Positions 1 through 7,034 are shown, counted from the first letter of the stretch. The stretch is 7,585 bases of DNA from an uncultured Collinsella sp. (GCA_902495155.1 CABUWD010000096.1:1-7585), one strand, 5' to 3'. Translations and numbers: made by a program. Notes: generated by a model not told the origin, from the letters alone.

Positions 1-66
1 GGCGGTCGGCCCCATGCCGTCCTCCGTCGCCAGGAGGAAGAGCTCGACCTTCTCCCTGCTGTACAT
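1..66 (-). CDS. IS transposase OrfA-like protein, N-terminal fragment cut by the window edge
   Basis: On the minus strand an ATG at 66 opens a frame of 22 codons that runs off the left edge without a stop. A good Shine-Dalgarno GGAGGT (complement of 71-76) lies four bases before it. The visible peptide begins MYSREKVELFLLATEDG. This resembles the start of the small helix-turn-helix OrfA protein of IS3-family elements, where a Ser-x-Glu-Lys helix precedes the DNA-binding helix-turn-helix. The assignment is supported by the adjacent sequence, which looks like the end of an IS150-group element. Only the extreme N-terminus is visible, so family placement and intactness of the transposase cannot be judged. 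An unrelated small HTH regulator would be the alternative reading. Confidence 0.6.
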   Translation of the reverse strand, partial: MYSREKVELFLLATEDGMGPTA

Positions 67-81
67 GCGAACCTCCAGTCC

Positions 82-98
82 GGACCGCCCCGCGGTCC
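82..98. repeat. Perfect inverted repeat (7-bp stem, 3-base loop) inside the IS end
   Basis: GGACCGC (82-88) and GCGGTCC (92-98) pair perfectly around a CCC loop. It lies between the presumed IS tip and the transposase Shine-Dalgarno. In several insertion sequences such a hairpin hides the transposase ribosome site in read-through transcripts from outside; that role here is inference. No T-run follows, so it is not a typical terminator. Confidence 0.6.
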
Positions 99-113
99 AA
101 CTTTCTGTCCGCA

Positions 114-325
114 CCCCCAACTTTGCTTTTATTGGTGTAAAAGGTGCGCCATATTTGGCGCGGGATTGTTATTCGTTTGTAAAGCCCTGCCGCGCTTGCG
201 GTAAGGGTTTATCAAATGCCCGTAAGAAACCGCAGTTGGCGCGGGTGCTGCCCGGTCGGGGTCGTATCTTTCCAAACAGCAAAGCGGGCAGGGTGCCCGC
301 GAATCGCATGTATGAAAGGAAGATC
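114..325 (+). promoter_or_regulatory. Upstream/leader region of the pst operon
   Basis: No gene is credible in these 212 bases between the IS end and pstS. The region holds a palindrome GCGCCA-TATT-TGGCGC (146-161), a perfect 10-base direct repeat TTGGCGCGGG (155-164 and 236-245), and four GTAA motifs at 137, 179, 201 and 222, spaced 42, 22 and 21 bases (near multiples of two helical turns). It ends in a strong hairpin just before the pstS ribosome site. I could not identify a convincing -35/-10 pair or a clear Pho-box match. Because pst operons are usually induced by phosphate starvation, a response-regulator site is expected here; the GTAA array is the best candidate but is unproven. Confidence 0.4.
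284..300 (+). promoter_or_regulatory. 5'-leader hairpin upstream of the pstS ribosome site
   Basis: GCGGGCA (284-290) and TGCCCGC (294-300) form a perfect 7-bp stem with a GGG loop, ending about 15 bases before the AAAGGAAG ribosome site. There is no T-run, so it is not a simple terminator. The segment 248-254 (CTGCCCG) is complementary to 285-291 and could form a competing pairing. A role in mRNA stability or translation control is inference. Confidence 0.45.
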
Positions 326-1264
326 ATGCTCGATCAGGCTTATTCTCGTCGTCAGTTCCTCGGCCTTGCTGGTGGTCTTGCCAGCATCGTCGGTCTCGGT
401 CTCGTTGGCTGCGGCGGCGCAGGCGCATCCGACGCCGCCGACAAGGGTAGCGCCGCTGCTGCCGAGTCCGTCTCCGGCGAGGTGACCTACGACGGTGCCT
501 CCTCGTTCCAGGCTCTCGTCGAGGCCGCTGCCGAGAAGTTCATGGATGCCAACCCCGACGTCTCCGTCTCCGGCTCGGGCAACGGTTCGGGCAAAGGTCT
601 GACCGCTGTTGCCGCCGGCACCGTCACCATCGGTAACTCCGACGTCTTCGCCGAGACCAAGCTCGAGGCCGACCAGGTCAAGAACCTCGTCGACCACGAG
701 GTCGCCGTCGTGGGCATGGGTCCCGTCGTCTCTAAGAACGTGAAGGTCGACGACCTGTCCCTCGAGCAGCTCAAGGGCATCTTCTCCGGCCAGATCACCA
801 ACTGGAAGGAGGTCGGCGGCGACGACGCCAAGATCGTCGTTCTCAACCGCAAGGCCGGTTCCGGTACCCGCGCCACCTTCGAGGCTGCCGTCTTTGGCGA
901 CGAGGCAGTCGACTTTAAGGGCGACGCCGAGCTCGACAAGTCCGGCGACGTCCAGACTCAGATGGGCAGCACCGATAACGCCATCTCCTACCTCGACTTC
1001 TCGCACTTCGATGACTCCAAGTTCAACGCCATCAAGGTCGAGGGCGTCGAGCCCAAGAGCGCAAACGTCACCGACGACTCCTTCAAGATCTGGGCTACCG
1101 AGCACATGTACTGCTCCAAGGACGCCGACGAGGCCACCACGGCCTTCCTGGAGTTCATGCTTTCCGACGACGTCCAGGGCAAGCTCGTCGAGGAGCAGGG
1201 CTTTATCCCCGTCTCTGCCATGAAGGTCGTCAAGGACGCCAGCGGCAAGGTCTCTGCTAAATAA
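326..1264 (+). CDS. pstS: Phosphate ABC transporter substrate-binding lipoprotein PstS (Tat-type signal)
   Basis: This 312-residue protein is the extracytoplasmic phosphate-binding component of the high-affinity Pst uptake system. The N-terminus carries a twin-arginine motif SRRQFLGL (residues 7-14), a hydrophobic segment, and a lipobox LVGC with the lipidated cysteine at residue 29, indicating a Tat-exported, membrane-anchored lipoprotein. A flexible Ala/Gly/Ser-rich spacer follows to about residue 50. The mature domain shows family motifs: a YDGASSF loop (55-61), SGSGNGSGKG (82-91), and NRKAGSGTRATFE (174-186), the classic phosphate-contacting GSGTR loop. ISYLDF (220-225) matches the usual IGY-type strand. 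I chose the ATG at 326 because AAAGGAAG (315-322) is well placed before it. An in-frame ATG at 308 would add six residues but lacks such a site. The gene is followed after 25 bases by pstC and precedes the complete transporter set, which makes the assignment firm. Confidence 0.95.
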   Translation: MLDQAYSRRQFLGLAGGLASIVGLGLVGCGGAGASDAADKGSAAAAESVSGEVTYDGASSFQALVEAAAEKFMDANPDVSVSGSGNGSGKGLTAVAAGTVTIGNSDVFAETKLEADQVKNLVDHEVAVVGMGPVVSKNVKVDDLSLEQLKGIFSGQITNWKEVGGDDAKIVVLNRKAGSGTRATFEAAVFGDEAVDFKGDAELDKSGDVQTQMGSTDNAISYLDFSHFDDSKFNAIKVEGVEPKSANVTDDSFKIWATEHMYCSKDADEATTAFLEFMLSDDVQGKLVEEQGFIPVSAMKVVKDASGKVSAK

Positions 1265-1289
1265 GTAATCGCCCCCGGAAAGGTTTGCA

Positions 1290-2198
1290 ATGGCAAAACA
1301 GCTGCCAAAGCGCGACCTTGAGAACGTGGGCCTGGGCGTCACGGGCGCGTGCGTAGCGCTCGTGACGCTTGTCGTTGCCGCGCTTATCTTCATGGTCGCC
1401 CAAAAGGGCCTCTCGGCTTTTCTCAAGGATGGCGTTTCGGTTGTCGAGTTCTTCACCGGCACCAAGTGGGACCTGGCCAACACAGCCGAAAACGGTCTGC
1501 CCTATACCGGCGCCCTGCCCCTGATCGTCACCTCGTTTGCGGTCATGGTGCTCTCCACGCTCATCGCGCTGCCCATCGCCATCGGCTCCGCCATCTTTGC
1601 GGTCGAGATCCAACCCAAATTTGGTTCCAAGGTCTTTCAGCCGCTTATTGAGCTTTTGACCGGCATTCCCTCGGTCGTCTTTGGACTGATTGGCTTTCAC
1701 GTGGTCGTCGGACTTATGAAGTCCGTTTTCCACGTGAGCACGGGTCTGGGCATCCTGCCCGGCGCCATCGTGCTGGCTGTCATGATCCTGCCGACGATGA
1801 CCACCCTTTCGGTCGATGGCCTGCGCGCCGTGCCCGACGGCTACCGTCAGGGCTCGCTCGCGCTGGGCTACACCCGCTGGCAGACCATCTGGCACGTGGT
1901 GCTCAAGTCCGCCATGCCGTCGCTCATGACTGCGGTCATCCTTGGCATGACGCGCGCCTTTGGCGAGACGCTCGCCGTGCGCATGGTCATCGGCGGTATC
2001 GAGGCCATGCCGACGTCGCTGCTGTCGCCGGCCTCGACCATCACCACCACGCTCACCACGTCCATGGCGGTCTATGCCGAGGGTTCGGCCCAGGACGATG
2101 TTCTGTGGGCGCTCGGTCTGCTGCTGATGGGTATGAGCCTCATCTTCATCCTGATCATCCACATTATCGGCCGCAAGGGGGCGAAGGCTCGTGGCTAG
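1290..2198 (+). CDS. pstC: Phosphate ABC transporter permease PstC
   Basis: This 302-residue integral membrane protein is one half of the phosphate channel, pairing with PstA. Hydrophobic stretches fit six membrane segments at roughly residues 14-36, 75-105, 118-142, 155-176, 205-222 and 272-294. The region at about 184-215, containing SLALGYTRWQTIWHVVL, is the cytoplasmic EAA loop by which ABC permeases dock on the ATPase (here PstB). LLTGIPSVVFGLIG (122-135) is typical of the PstC/PstA family. The ATG at 1290 has a GGAAAGG ribosome site at 1277-1283. The extracellular loop after the first membrane segment is short, and the total length is normal for the family. The stop overlaps the start of pstA by 8 bases, implying translational coupling. 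Permease order (C then A) and sequence both support PstC. Confidence 0.94.
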   Translation: MAKQLPKRDLENVGLGVTGACVALVTLVVAALIFMVAQKGLSAFLKDGVSVVEFFTGTKWDLANTAENGLPYTGALPLIVTSFAVMVLSTLIALPIAIGSAIFAVEIQPKFGSKVFQPLIELLTGIPSVVFGLIGFHVVVGLMKSVFHVSTGLGILPGAIVLAVMILPTMTTLSVDGLRAVPDGYRQGSLALGYTRWQTIWHVVLKSAMPSLMTAVILGMTRAFGETLAVRMVIGGIEAMPTSLLSPASTITTTLTTSMAVYAEGSAQDDVLWALGLLLMGMSLIFILIIHIIGRKGAKARG

Positions 2199-3113
2199 CA
2201 CGCGCATCCATATCGACGAGGCGAGACTCGGGCGCGTCCAAAAGCAGGATCGCATCGCCACGGGCGTGCTGACGGCAATCATCGCCATCGTCATGCTCAT
2301 CGTCGTCTCCATGGTGGCCTATATCCTGTTCGAGGGCATCTCGACGCTGTTCCAGCCGGGTTTTCTCACGCAGCCGTCGCGCGCCAACGGAACTCAGGGC
2401 GGCGTACTCTACCAGCTGTTCGACTCGTTCTATCTGCTGCTGATCACCCTGATCATCTCGGTGCCCATCAGCCTGGGCGGCGCGGTCTTTTTGGTTGAGT
2501 ACGCGCCGGACGGTCCCATCCGCGACATCGCTTCCACCGCCATCGAGACGCTGTCCTCGCTGCCTTCCATCGTTGTCGGCATGTTCGGTTTCCTGGTGTT
2601 CTCGGTGCAGCTGGGCTGGAAGTACTCCATCATCTCCGGCGCCGTCGCGCTCACCATGTTCAACATTCCCATCCTGGTGCGCGTGATCCAGCAGGCGCTC
2701 GAGGACGTGCCGCAGGCCCAGCGCGATGCGTGCCTGGCCATGGGCCTTACCCGCTGGGAGGCCACGCTGCACATCCTGATCCCCGAGGCCATGCCTGCCA
2801 TCGTGACCGGCATCGTGCTTTCGGCCGGCCGCGTGTTTGGCGAGGCCGCGGCACTGCTCTTTACCTCGGGCATGAGCTCGCCGGTGCGTTTGAACTTCTT
2901 GAGCTTTAACCTGTCGAGCCCCACCTGCGCCTGGAACGTGTTCCGCCCCGGTGAGTCGCTCGCCGTGCACATCTACAAGATCTATGGCGAGGGCAGCCCC
3001 GAGGCCCAGCAGATCGTCTGGGGCACCGCTGCACTGCTGATGATTTGCGTGCTGCTGTTTAACGTAATCGCCCGCATTGTGGGCAAGCAACTGGCAAGGA
3101 AGATGACGGCCGA

Positions 3114-3117
<4 letters not shown>
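2191..3117 (+). CDS. pstA: Phosphate ABC transporter permease PstA
   Basis: This 308-residue membrane protein is the second channel subunit. Likely membrane spans are near residues 24-48, 79-104, 122-140, 148-168, 198-216 and 274-296. The EAA loop lies at about 172-203 and includes ACLAMGLTRWEATLHILIPE. ETLSSLPSIVVGMFGF (119-134) is a strong PstA/PstC family signature. The C-terminal third contains NLSSPTCAW followed by HIYKIYGEGS, close to the LxxHIYxLA-type region usual in PstA. I chose the GTG at 2191 because it follows a purine-rich AAGGGGG ribosome site and overlaps the pstC stop by 8 bases, the arrangement expected for coupled translation. The gene ends in an ATGA overlap with pstB. A GTG start and coupling on both sides suggest stoichiometric expression with its partners. 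Confidence 0.94.
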
Positions 3118-3986
<869 letters not shown>

Positions 3987-4042
3987 TCCGGGACATGCTT
4001 GAGGCCTGCAGCGGCCACGGTTGCCGCAGGACTGATTGGAGA

Positions 4043-4078
4043 GGCGGGTCATCTCTTGCGGGAGATGGCCCGCCTTTT
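4043..4078 (+). terminator. Rho-independent terminator of the pst operon
   Basis: A 13-bp stem (4043-4055 with 4062-4074, one G-T wobble) closes a six-base TTGCGG loop and is followed directly by TTTT. It lies 56 bases after the pstB stop and before the next gene's promoter. This is the strongest terminator structure in the window and sets the operon as pstSCAB. Confidence 0.88.
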
Positions 4079-4094
4079 GCTCTGCGACCGAAAC

Positions 4095-4131
4095 GACCAC
4101 CACAAAGGGGACAGGCGCCTTCGTGGTGGTT
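4095..4131. repeat. Intergenic imperfect palindrome with GGGGACAGG loop (REP-like)
   Basis: ACCACCAC (4096-4103) pairs with GTGGTGGT (4123-4130). After one mismatch, AAGG (4105-4108) pairs with CCTT (4118-4121), leaving the loop GGACAGGCG. The GGGGACA core recurs in the repeats at 6836-6883. It lacks a T-run and lies directly upstream of a promoter, so it looks like a dispersed intergenic repeat rather than a terminator. Its copy number elsewhere cannot be seen from this window. Confidence 0.5.
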
Positions 4132-4146
4132 TGGGGTGGGGCTCGC

Positions 4147-4182
4147 TGCTATCATGGACAACGTTGAATTTCTACGAAGGAG
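4147..4182 (+). promoter_or_regulatory. Extended -10 promoter and ribosome site for the ABC-F gene
   Basis: TGC followed by TATCAT (4147-4155) matches an extended -10 element (five of six bases of TATAAT plus the TGn motif). No good -35 is visible, which extended -10 promoters tolerate. Transcription would start near 4162, giving a short leader. GAAGGAG at 4176-4182 is a strong ribosome site eight bases before the ATG. Confidence 0.45.
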
Positions 4183-4190
4183 CAGGGCAT

Positions 4191-6050
4191 ATGGCGATTC
4201 TTTTGGGATGCGATTCCGTCAGCCTAGAGTTTCCCACCAAGCATATTTTCGATAGCGTGACGCTCGGCGTGGGCGAGGGCGACCGCATTGGTATTGTCGG
4301 TAAAAACGGCGACGGCAAGTCGACGCTGCTGAGCGTGCTCGCTGGCACGCTGGAGCCCGACGACGGACGCGTGACGCACCGCCGCGGCACGACGATCGGT
4401 CTGCTCGGCCAAAAGGACAACCTGGTCGATACTGATACTGTGCATCATGCCGTTGTGGGCGACACGCCTGAGTACGAGTGGGCGTCGAGCCCCCGCACGC
4501 GCCAGATTCTCGCCGGTCTTATTAGCGATGTGCCCTGGGAGGGCACGGTTGGCGAGCTTTCGGGCGGCCAGCGCCGTCGCGTGGACCTCGCGCGCCTGCT
4601 GATCGGCGACTACGACGTGCTCATGCTCGACGAGCCCACCAACCACCTGGACATGCGCACCATCAACTGGCTCGCGCGTCACTTAAAGGCCCGTTGGCAG
4701 CGCGGCCAGGGCGCGATGCTCGTGGTCACGCACGACCGCTGGTTCTTGGACGAGGTCTGTACCAGTATGTGGGAGGTCCACGACGGCCAGGTCGATCCCT
4801 TCGAGGGCGGTTACTCCGCATATATCCTGCAGCGCGTGGAGCGCGACCGCATGGCCGCAGTTACCGAGGAGCGCCGTCGCAACATGGCACGCAAGGAGCT
4901 CGCGTGGCTGAGCCGCGGCGCCCAGGCGCGTTCCACCAAGCCCAAGTTTCGCGTTGATGCCGCTCGCGAGCTGATCGCCGACGTGCCGCCCATGCGTGAC
5001 GAGCTGGAGCTCAAGCGCCTCGCCGTGAGCCGCCTAGGCAAGCAGGTTATCGACGTGGTCGACGTGGACGCCGGCTATGCGGATACCGATGGCGCGCCCA
5101 AGCAGGTGCTCTCTGACGTGACCTGGCTCATTGGTGCGGGCGACCGCTATGGTCTTTTGGGTGAGAATGGCGCTGGCAAGTCGACGCTGCTTGATGTGAT
5201 CCAGGGCAAAATTGCGCCCACGCGCGGCCGCGTGAAGATTGGCCAGACGGTACGCTTTGGCGTGCTGTCGCAGCAGCTCGAGGAGCTCGAGCCCTACATG
5301 GGCGACACGATCCGCGAGGTGCTCAGCAACTATAAGAAGTACTACGTCATCGACGGCAAGGAGACTTCGCCCGAGAAGCTCTGCGAGCGCCTGGGATTTA
5401 CGACGCAGCAGCTCTGGAGCCGCATCGGCGATCTTTCGGGCGGCCAGCGCCGTCGCCTGTCGCTGCTGCTGACGATCCTGGACGAGCCCAACGTGCTCAT
5501 CCTGGACGAGCCCGGCAACGACCTGGATACCGACATGCTCGCGATTGTCGAGGACCTGCTCGACGGCTGGCCCGGCACGTTGATCCTGGTGACACACGAC
5601 CGCTTCTTGATGGAGCGCGTGACCGACCAGCAGTGGGCGCTGATCGACGGTCACCTGACGCATATGCCCGGCGGCGTCGACCAGTACCTGCGCCTGTGCA
5701 ACGCCACCGCCGAGGGCGCGCCCGTGGGTGCGCCGAGTGCCAAGACCGGCATGTTTGACACCGGTGCCGCGGCGGCTGCGGCCGAAAAGCCCAAGTCGAG
5801 CGGTCAGCCCAACGGCCTTTCCAACGCCGAACGCCAGAAGCTCCGCCGCGAGGTGAGCTCGCTCGAGCGCAAAATGGAGACGCAGCGCGCACGCGTGGAG
5901 GAGGCCGAGGCCGCGATGACCCAGGTCGACCCCACCAATTACACGGCGCTCGGCGAGCAGCAGGCAAAGATCGACGAGGCCCACGCCGCCATGGACGAGT
6001 TGGAGATGGCGTGGCTCGAGGCGAGCGAGAAGCTCGAGGGCGAGGAGTAG
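4191..6050 (+). CDS. ABC-F family ATPase (Uup/EttA-like ribosome-associated protein)
   Basis: This 619-residue soluble protein has two ABC ATPase domains and no membrane segments, the hallmark of ABC-F proteins, which bind the ribosomal E-site region and affect translation or antibiotic protection. Domain 1 has Walker A GKNGDGKST (37-45), signature LSGGQRRR (123-130), Walker B LMLDEPTNHLD (144-154) and H181. An interdomain linker at about 205-285, rich in Arg/Lys (KELAWLSRGAQARSTKPKF), corresponds to the tRNA-contacting P-site motif. Domain 2 has GENGAGKST (324-332), LSGGQRRRLS (415-424), Walker B LILDEPGNDLD (436-446) and H469. An Ala/Pro-rich tether leads to a C-terminal coiled coil (about 545-619), as in Uup. 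The second Walker B loop reads EPGND where EPTN is usual. I chose ATG 4191 for its GAAGGAG site; any longer reading would cross the pst terminator. A dedicated resistance role is not indicated by the sequence. Confidence 0.88.
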   Translation: MAILLGCDSVSLEFPTKHIFDSVTLGVGEGDRIGIVGKNGDGKSTLLSVLAGTLEPDDGRVTHRRGTTIGLLGQKDNLVDTDTVHHAVVGDTPEYEWASSPRTRQILAGLISDVPWEGTVGELSGGQRRRVDLARLLIGDYDVLMLDEPTNHLDMRTINWLARHLKARWQRGQGAMLVVTHDRWFLDEVCTSMWEVHDGQVDPFEGGYSAYILQRVERDRMAAVTEERRRNMARKELAWLSRGAQARSTKPKFRVDAARELIADVPPMRDELELKRLAVSRLGKQVIDVVDVDAGYADTDGAPKQVLSDVTWLIGAGDRYGLLGENGAGKSTLLDVIQGKIAPTRGRVKIGQTVRFGVLSQQLEELEPYMGDTIREVLSNYKKYYVIDGKETSPEKLCERLGFTTQQLWSRIGDLSGGQRRRLSLLLTILDEPNVLILDEPGNDLDTDMLAIVEDLLDGWPGTLILVTHDRFLMERVTDQQWALIDGHLTHMPGGVDQYLRLCNATAEGAPVGAPSAKTGMFDTGAAAAAAEKPKSSGQPNGLSNAERQKLRREVSSLERKMETQRARVEEAEAAMTQVDPTNYTALGEQQAKIDEAHAAMDELEMAWLEASEKLEGEE

Positions 6051-6056
6051 GCGAGG

Positions 6057-6827
6057 ATGATTAAGGCTGCGTTTTTCGATATCGACGGCACGTTGCTGAG
6101 CTTTAAGACCCATCGGATTCCGGCGTCGGCGCAGCGGGTGCTCGATAGCTTTCACGAACAGGGGATTGCGTGCGTAATCGCCACGGGTCGCCCGACCTAC
6201 CAGATGCCGGATTGGCTGTTCGATTTGGGTTGGGATGCGTACATTACGCTTTCGGGCCAGCACTGTTTTGATTCCGAGGGGGTTTACCGCAGCTGCCCGA
6301 TCGATCCGGACGACGTTGCGGTGATTGTGGACCAGGTGGCGCAGGGGCGCTACGACTCACTGTGCATGCAGGGCGAGAACTCGTTTGTGAACCGCCTGTC
6401 CGAGCGCGTGGTGACGGCTGGCAGCAACGCGGGAATCGTCTACCACGAGGAGCCGTTTGAGCATGCCTTTGACGCGCCGGTCTATCAGTTCTGTGCCTTT
6501 GTTGACCCAGTTGACGAGCACATCGTGACCGATGCCGTGTCGCATTCGCTCACCACGCGCTGGTGCGACCTGTTCTGCGACATTATTCCGGCCAACGGCG
6601 GCAAGGACCTGGGTGTGGCGGCGACGCTGGAGCGCCTGGGCATCGACGCGAGTGAAGCGATTGCCTTTGGCGACGGCGAGAACGACCTGTCGATGTTCTC
6701 GGCCGTGGGCACAAGTGTGGCCATGGGCAACGCGCAGGATACCGTGAAGGCCGCGGCGACCTATGTGACGACTGCCGTGGACGACGACGGCATCTACAAC
6801 GCCGCGAAGTACTTTGGACTGTTATAG
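6057..6827 (+). CDS. HAD-superfamily phosphatase, Cof type (subclass IIB)
   Basis: This 256-residue protein is a predicted cytoplasmic, magnesium-dependent phosphatase acting on small phosphorylated metabolites such as sugar phosphates or flavin-type cofactors; the exact substrate cannot be read from sequence. Motif I is FFDIDGTLL, with nucleophile Asp8 and acid/base Asp10. Motif II is the threonine in IATGRP (Thr43). Motif III is Lys183 in NGGKDLGV, and motif IV is FGDGENDLSM with Asp206 and Asp210. The large insert between motifs II and III (about 80-175) is the cap domain that defines the Cof/IIB group. The ATG lies 6 bases after the ABC-F stop. GAGGAG (6042-6047), inside the upstream gene's last codons, is the likely ribosome site, so the two genes are probably co-transcribed and coupled. 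The length is normal and all catalytic residues are intact. Confidence 0.9.
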   Translation: MIKAAFFDIDGTLLSFKTHRIPASAQRVLDSFHEQGIACVIATGRPTYQMPDWLFDLGWDAYITLSGQHCFDSEGVYRSCPIDPDDVAVIVDQVAQGRYDSLCMQGENSFVNRLSERVVTAGSNAGIVYHEEPFEHAFDAPVYQFCAFVDPVDEHIVTDAVSHSLTTRWCDLFCDIIPANGGKDLGVAATLERLGIDASEAIAFGDGENDLSMFSAVGTSVAMGNAQDTVKAAATYVTTAVDDDGIYNAAKYFGLL

Positions 6828-6835
6828 CTGCGGCT

Positions 6836-6883
6836 CGGCACTTGGGGACGTTCCTTATCTGCCGGCACCTGGGGACACTCCTT
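6836..6883 (+). repeat. Two-copy tandem repeat, 27-bp period, with GGGGAC core
   Basis: The 21-base segments 6836-6856 and 6863-6883 match at 18 of 21 positions and are separated by six bases. Each reads CGGCAC, then YTGGGGAC, then a CCTT end. The second copy supplies the left arm of the terminator just downstream. The GGGGACA core also occurs in the hairpin at 4095-4131, suggesting a related family of intergenic elements. Confidence 0.65.
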
Positions 6884-6906
6884 GCGGGGCGTCCCCATTT
6901 TGTTTT
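6870..6906 (+). terminator. Rho-independent terminator after the HAD gene
   Basis: TGGGGAC (6870-6876) pairs perfectly with GTCCCCA (6891-6897) across a 14-base loop, followed by TTTTGTTTT. It lies 42 bases after the HAD stop and would end the ABC-F/HAD transcript. The upstream repeat copy (6843-6849) carries the same seven bases and could compete for the right arm. Confidence 0.75.
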
Positions 6907-6930
6907 CGTCCCGCACGTTTTGTGAAACAC

Positions 6931-7016
6931 GGCTAACTTTTAGGCAAAGTAGTAAGACATGGGCAACTTTTGCGGTAAAGTAAGCTGTGAAAAGTATCCA
7001 AAGGCTAACTAGCAAT
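6931..7016 (+). promoter_or_regulatory. Repeated motifs upstream of the metalloregulator, candidate autoregulatory operator
   Basis: Two similar blocks lie 30 bases apart: GGCTAACTTTTAGGCAAAGT (6931-6950) and a variant with the same AACTTTT...AAAGTA frame (6961-6982). Each contains the inverted pair ACTTT/AAAGT with a 5- or 6-base centre. GGCTAACT recurs at 7003-7010, where GCTA-AC-TAGC (7004-7013) is a small palindrome. TTAGGC and GGCTAAC elements resemble half-sites of DtxR/IdeR/MntR operators. Autoregulation by the adjacent gene is plausible but inferred. I could not assign -35 and -10 boxes with confidence. Confidence 0.4.
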
Positions 7017-7034
7017 CATCGCGAAAGGCGGCCC

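Larger units (their letters stand above)
1..113 (-). mobile_element. Terminal part of an insertion sequence, probably IS3 family (IS150-like group)
   Basis: Read on the minus strand, the element would begin near 113 with TGCGGACAGAAAGTTGGACC. Many IS150-group elements have ends of the general form TG, a few variable bases, then AAAGTTGGAC, and they place the OrfA start codon shortly inside the end, as here. The end contains a perfect 7-bp hairpin (82-98). The outer boundary is an estimate: the octamer CCAACTTT occurs at both 97-104 and 117-124, so the true tip could lie a few bases further right. The other end and any target-site duplication are outside the window. Confidence 0.5.

Noticed and set aside
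14..325. N-terminal extension of pstS upstream to position 14
   Set aside because: It would cross the IS end and leader hairpin and put about 100 non-family residues before the signal peptide. The ribosome site before 326 decides the start.
212..1483. Long open frame of 423 codons on the minus strand across pstS
   Set aside because: It lies antisense to pstS, whose motifs are clear. Its low-complexity Leu/Gly/Val/Asp composition is what GC-rich codon bias produces in the opposite strand.
3999..4190. N-terminal extension of the ABC-F gene
   Set aside because: It would read through the pst terminator and the intergenic repeat. The family start MAILLGCDSVSLEF at 4191 has a strong ribosome site.
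4191..6050. ABC-F gene as an antibiotic resistance determinant
   Set aside because: The Uup-like C-terminal coiled coil and housekeeping-style context do not point to a resistance ABC-F. The sequence alone cannot show protection.
5034..6263. Minus-strand frame of 409 codons opposite the ABC-F and HAD genes
   Set aside because: Spans two genes in antisense, with no recognisable domain and no fitting ribosome site.
6836..6883. Possible CRISPR array
   Set aside because: Only two imperfect copies separated by six bases, no spacers and no cas genes; it is a tandem intergenic repeat and part of a terminator.
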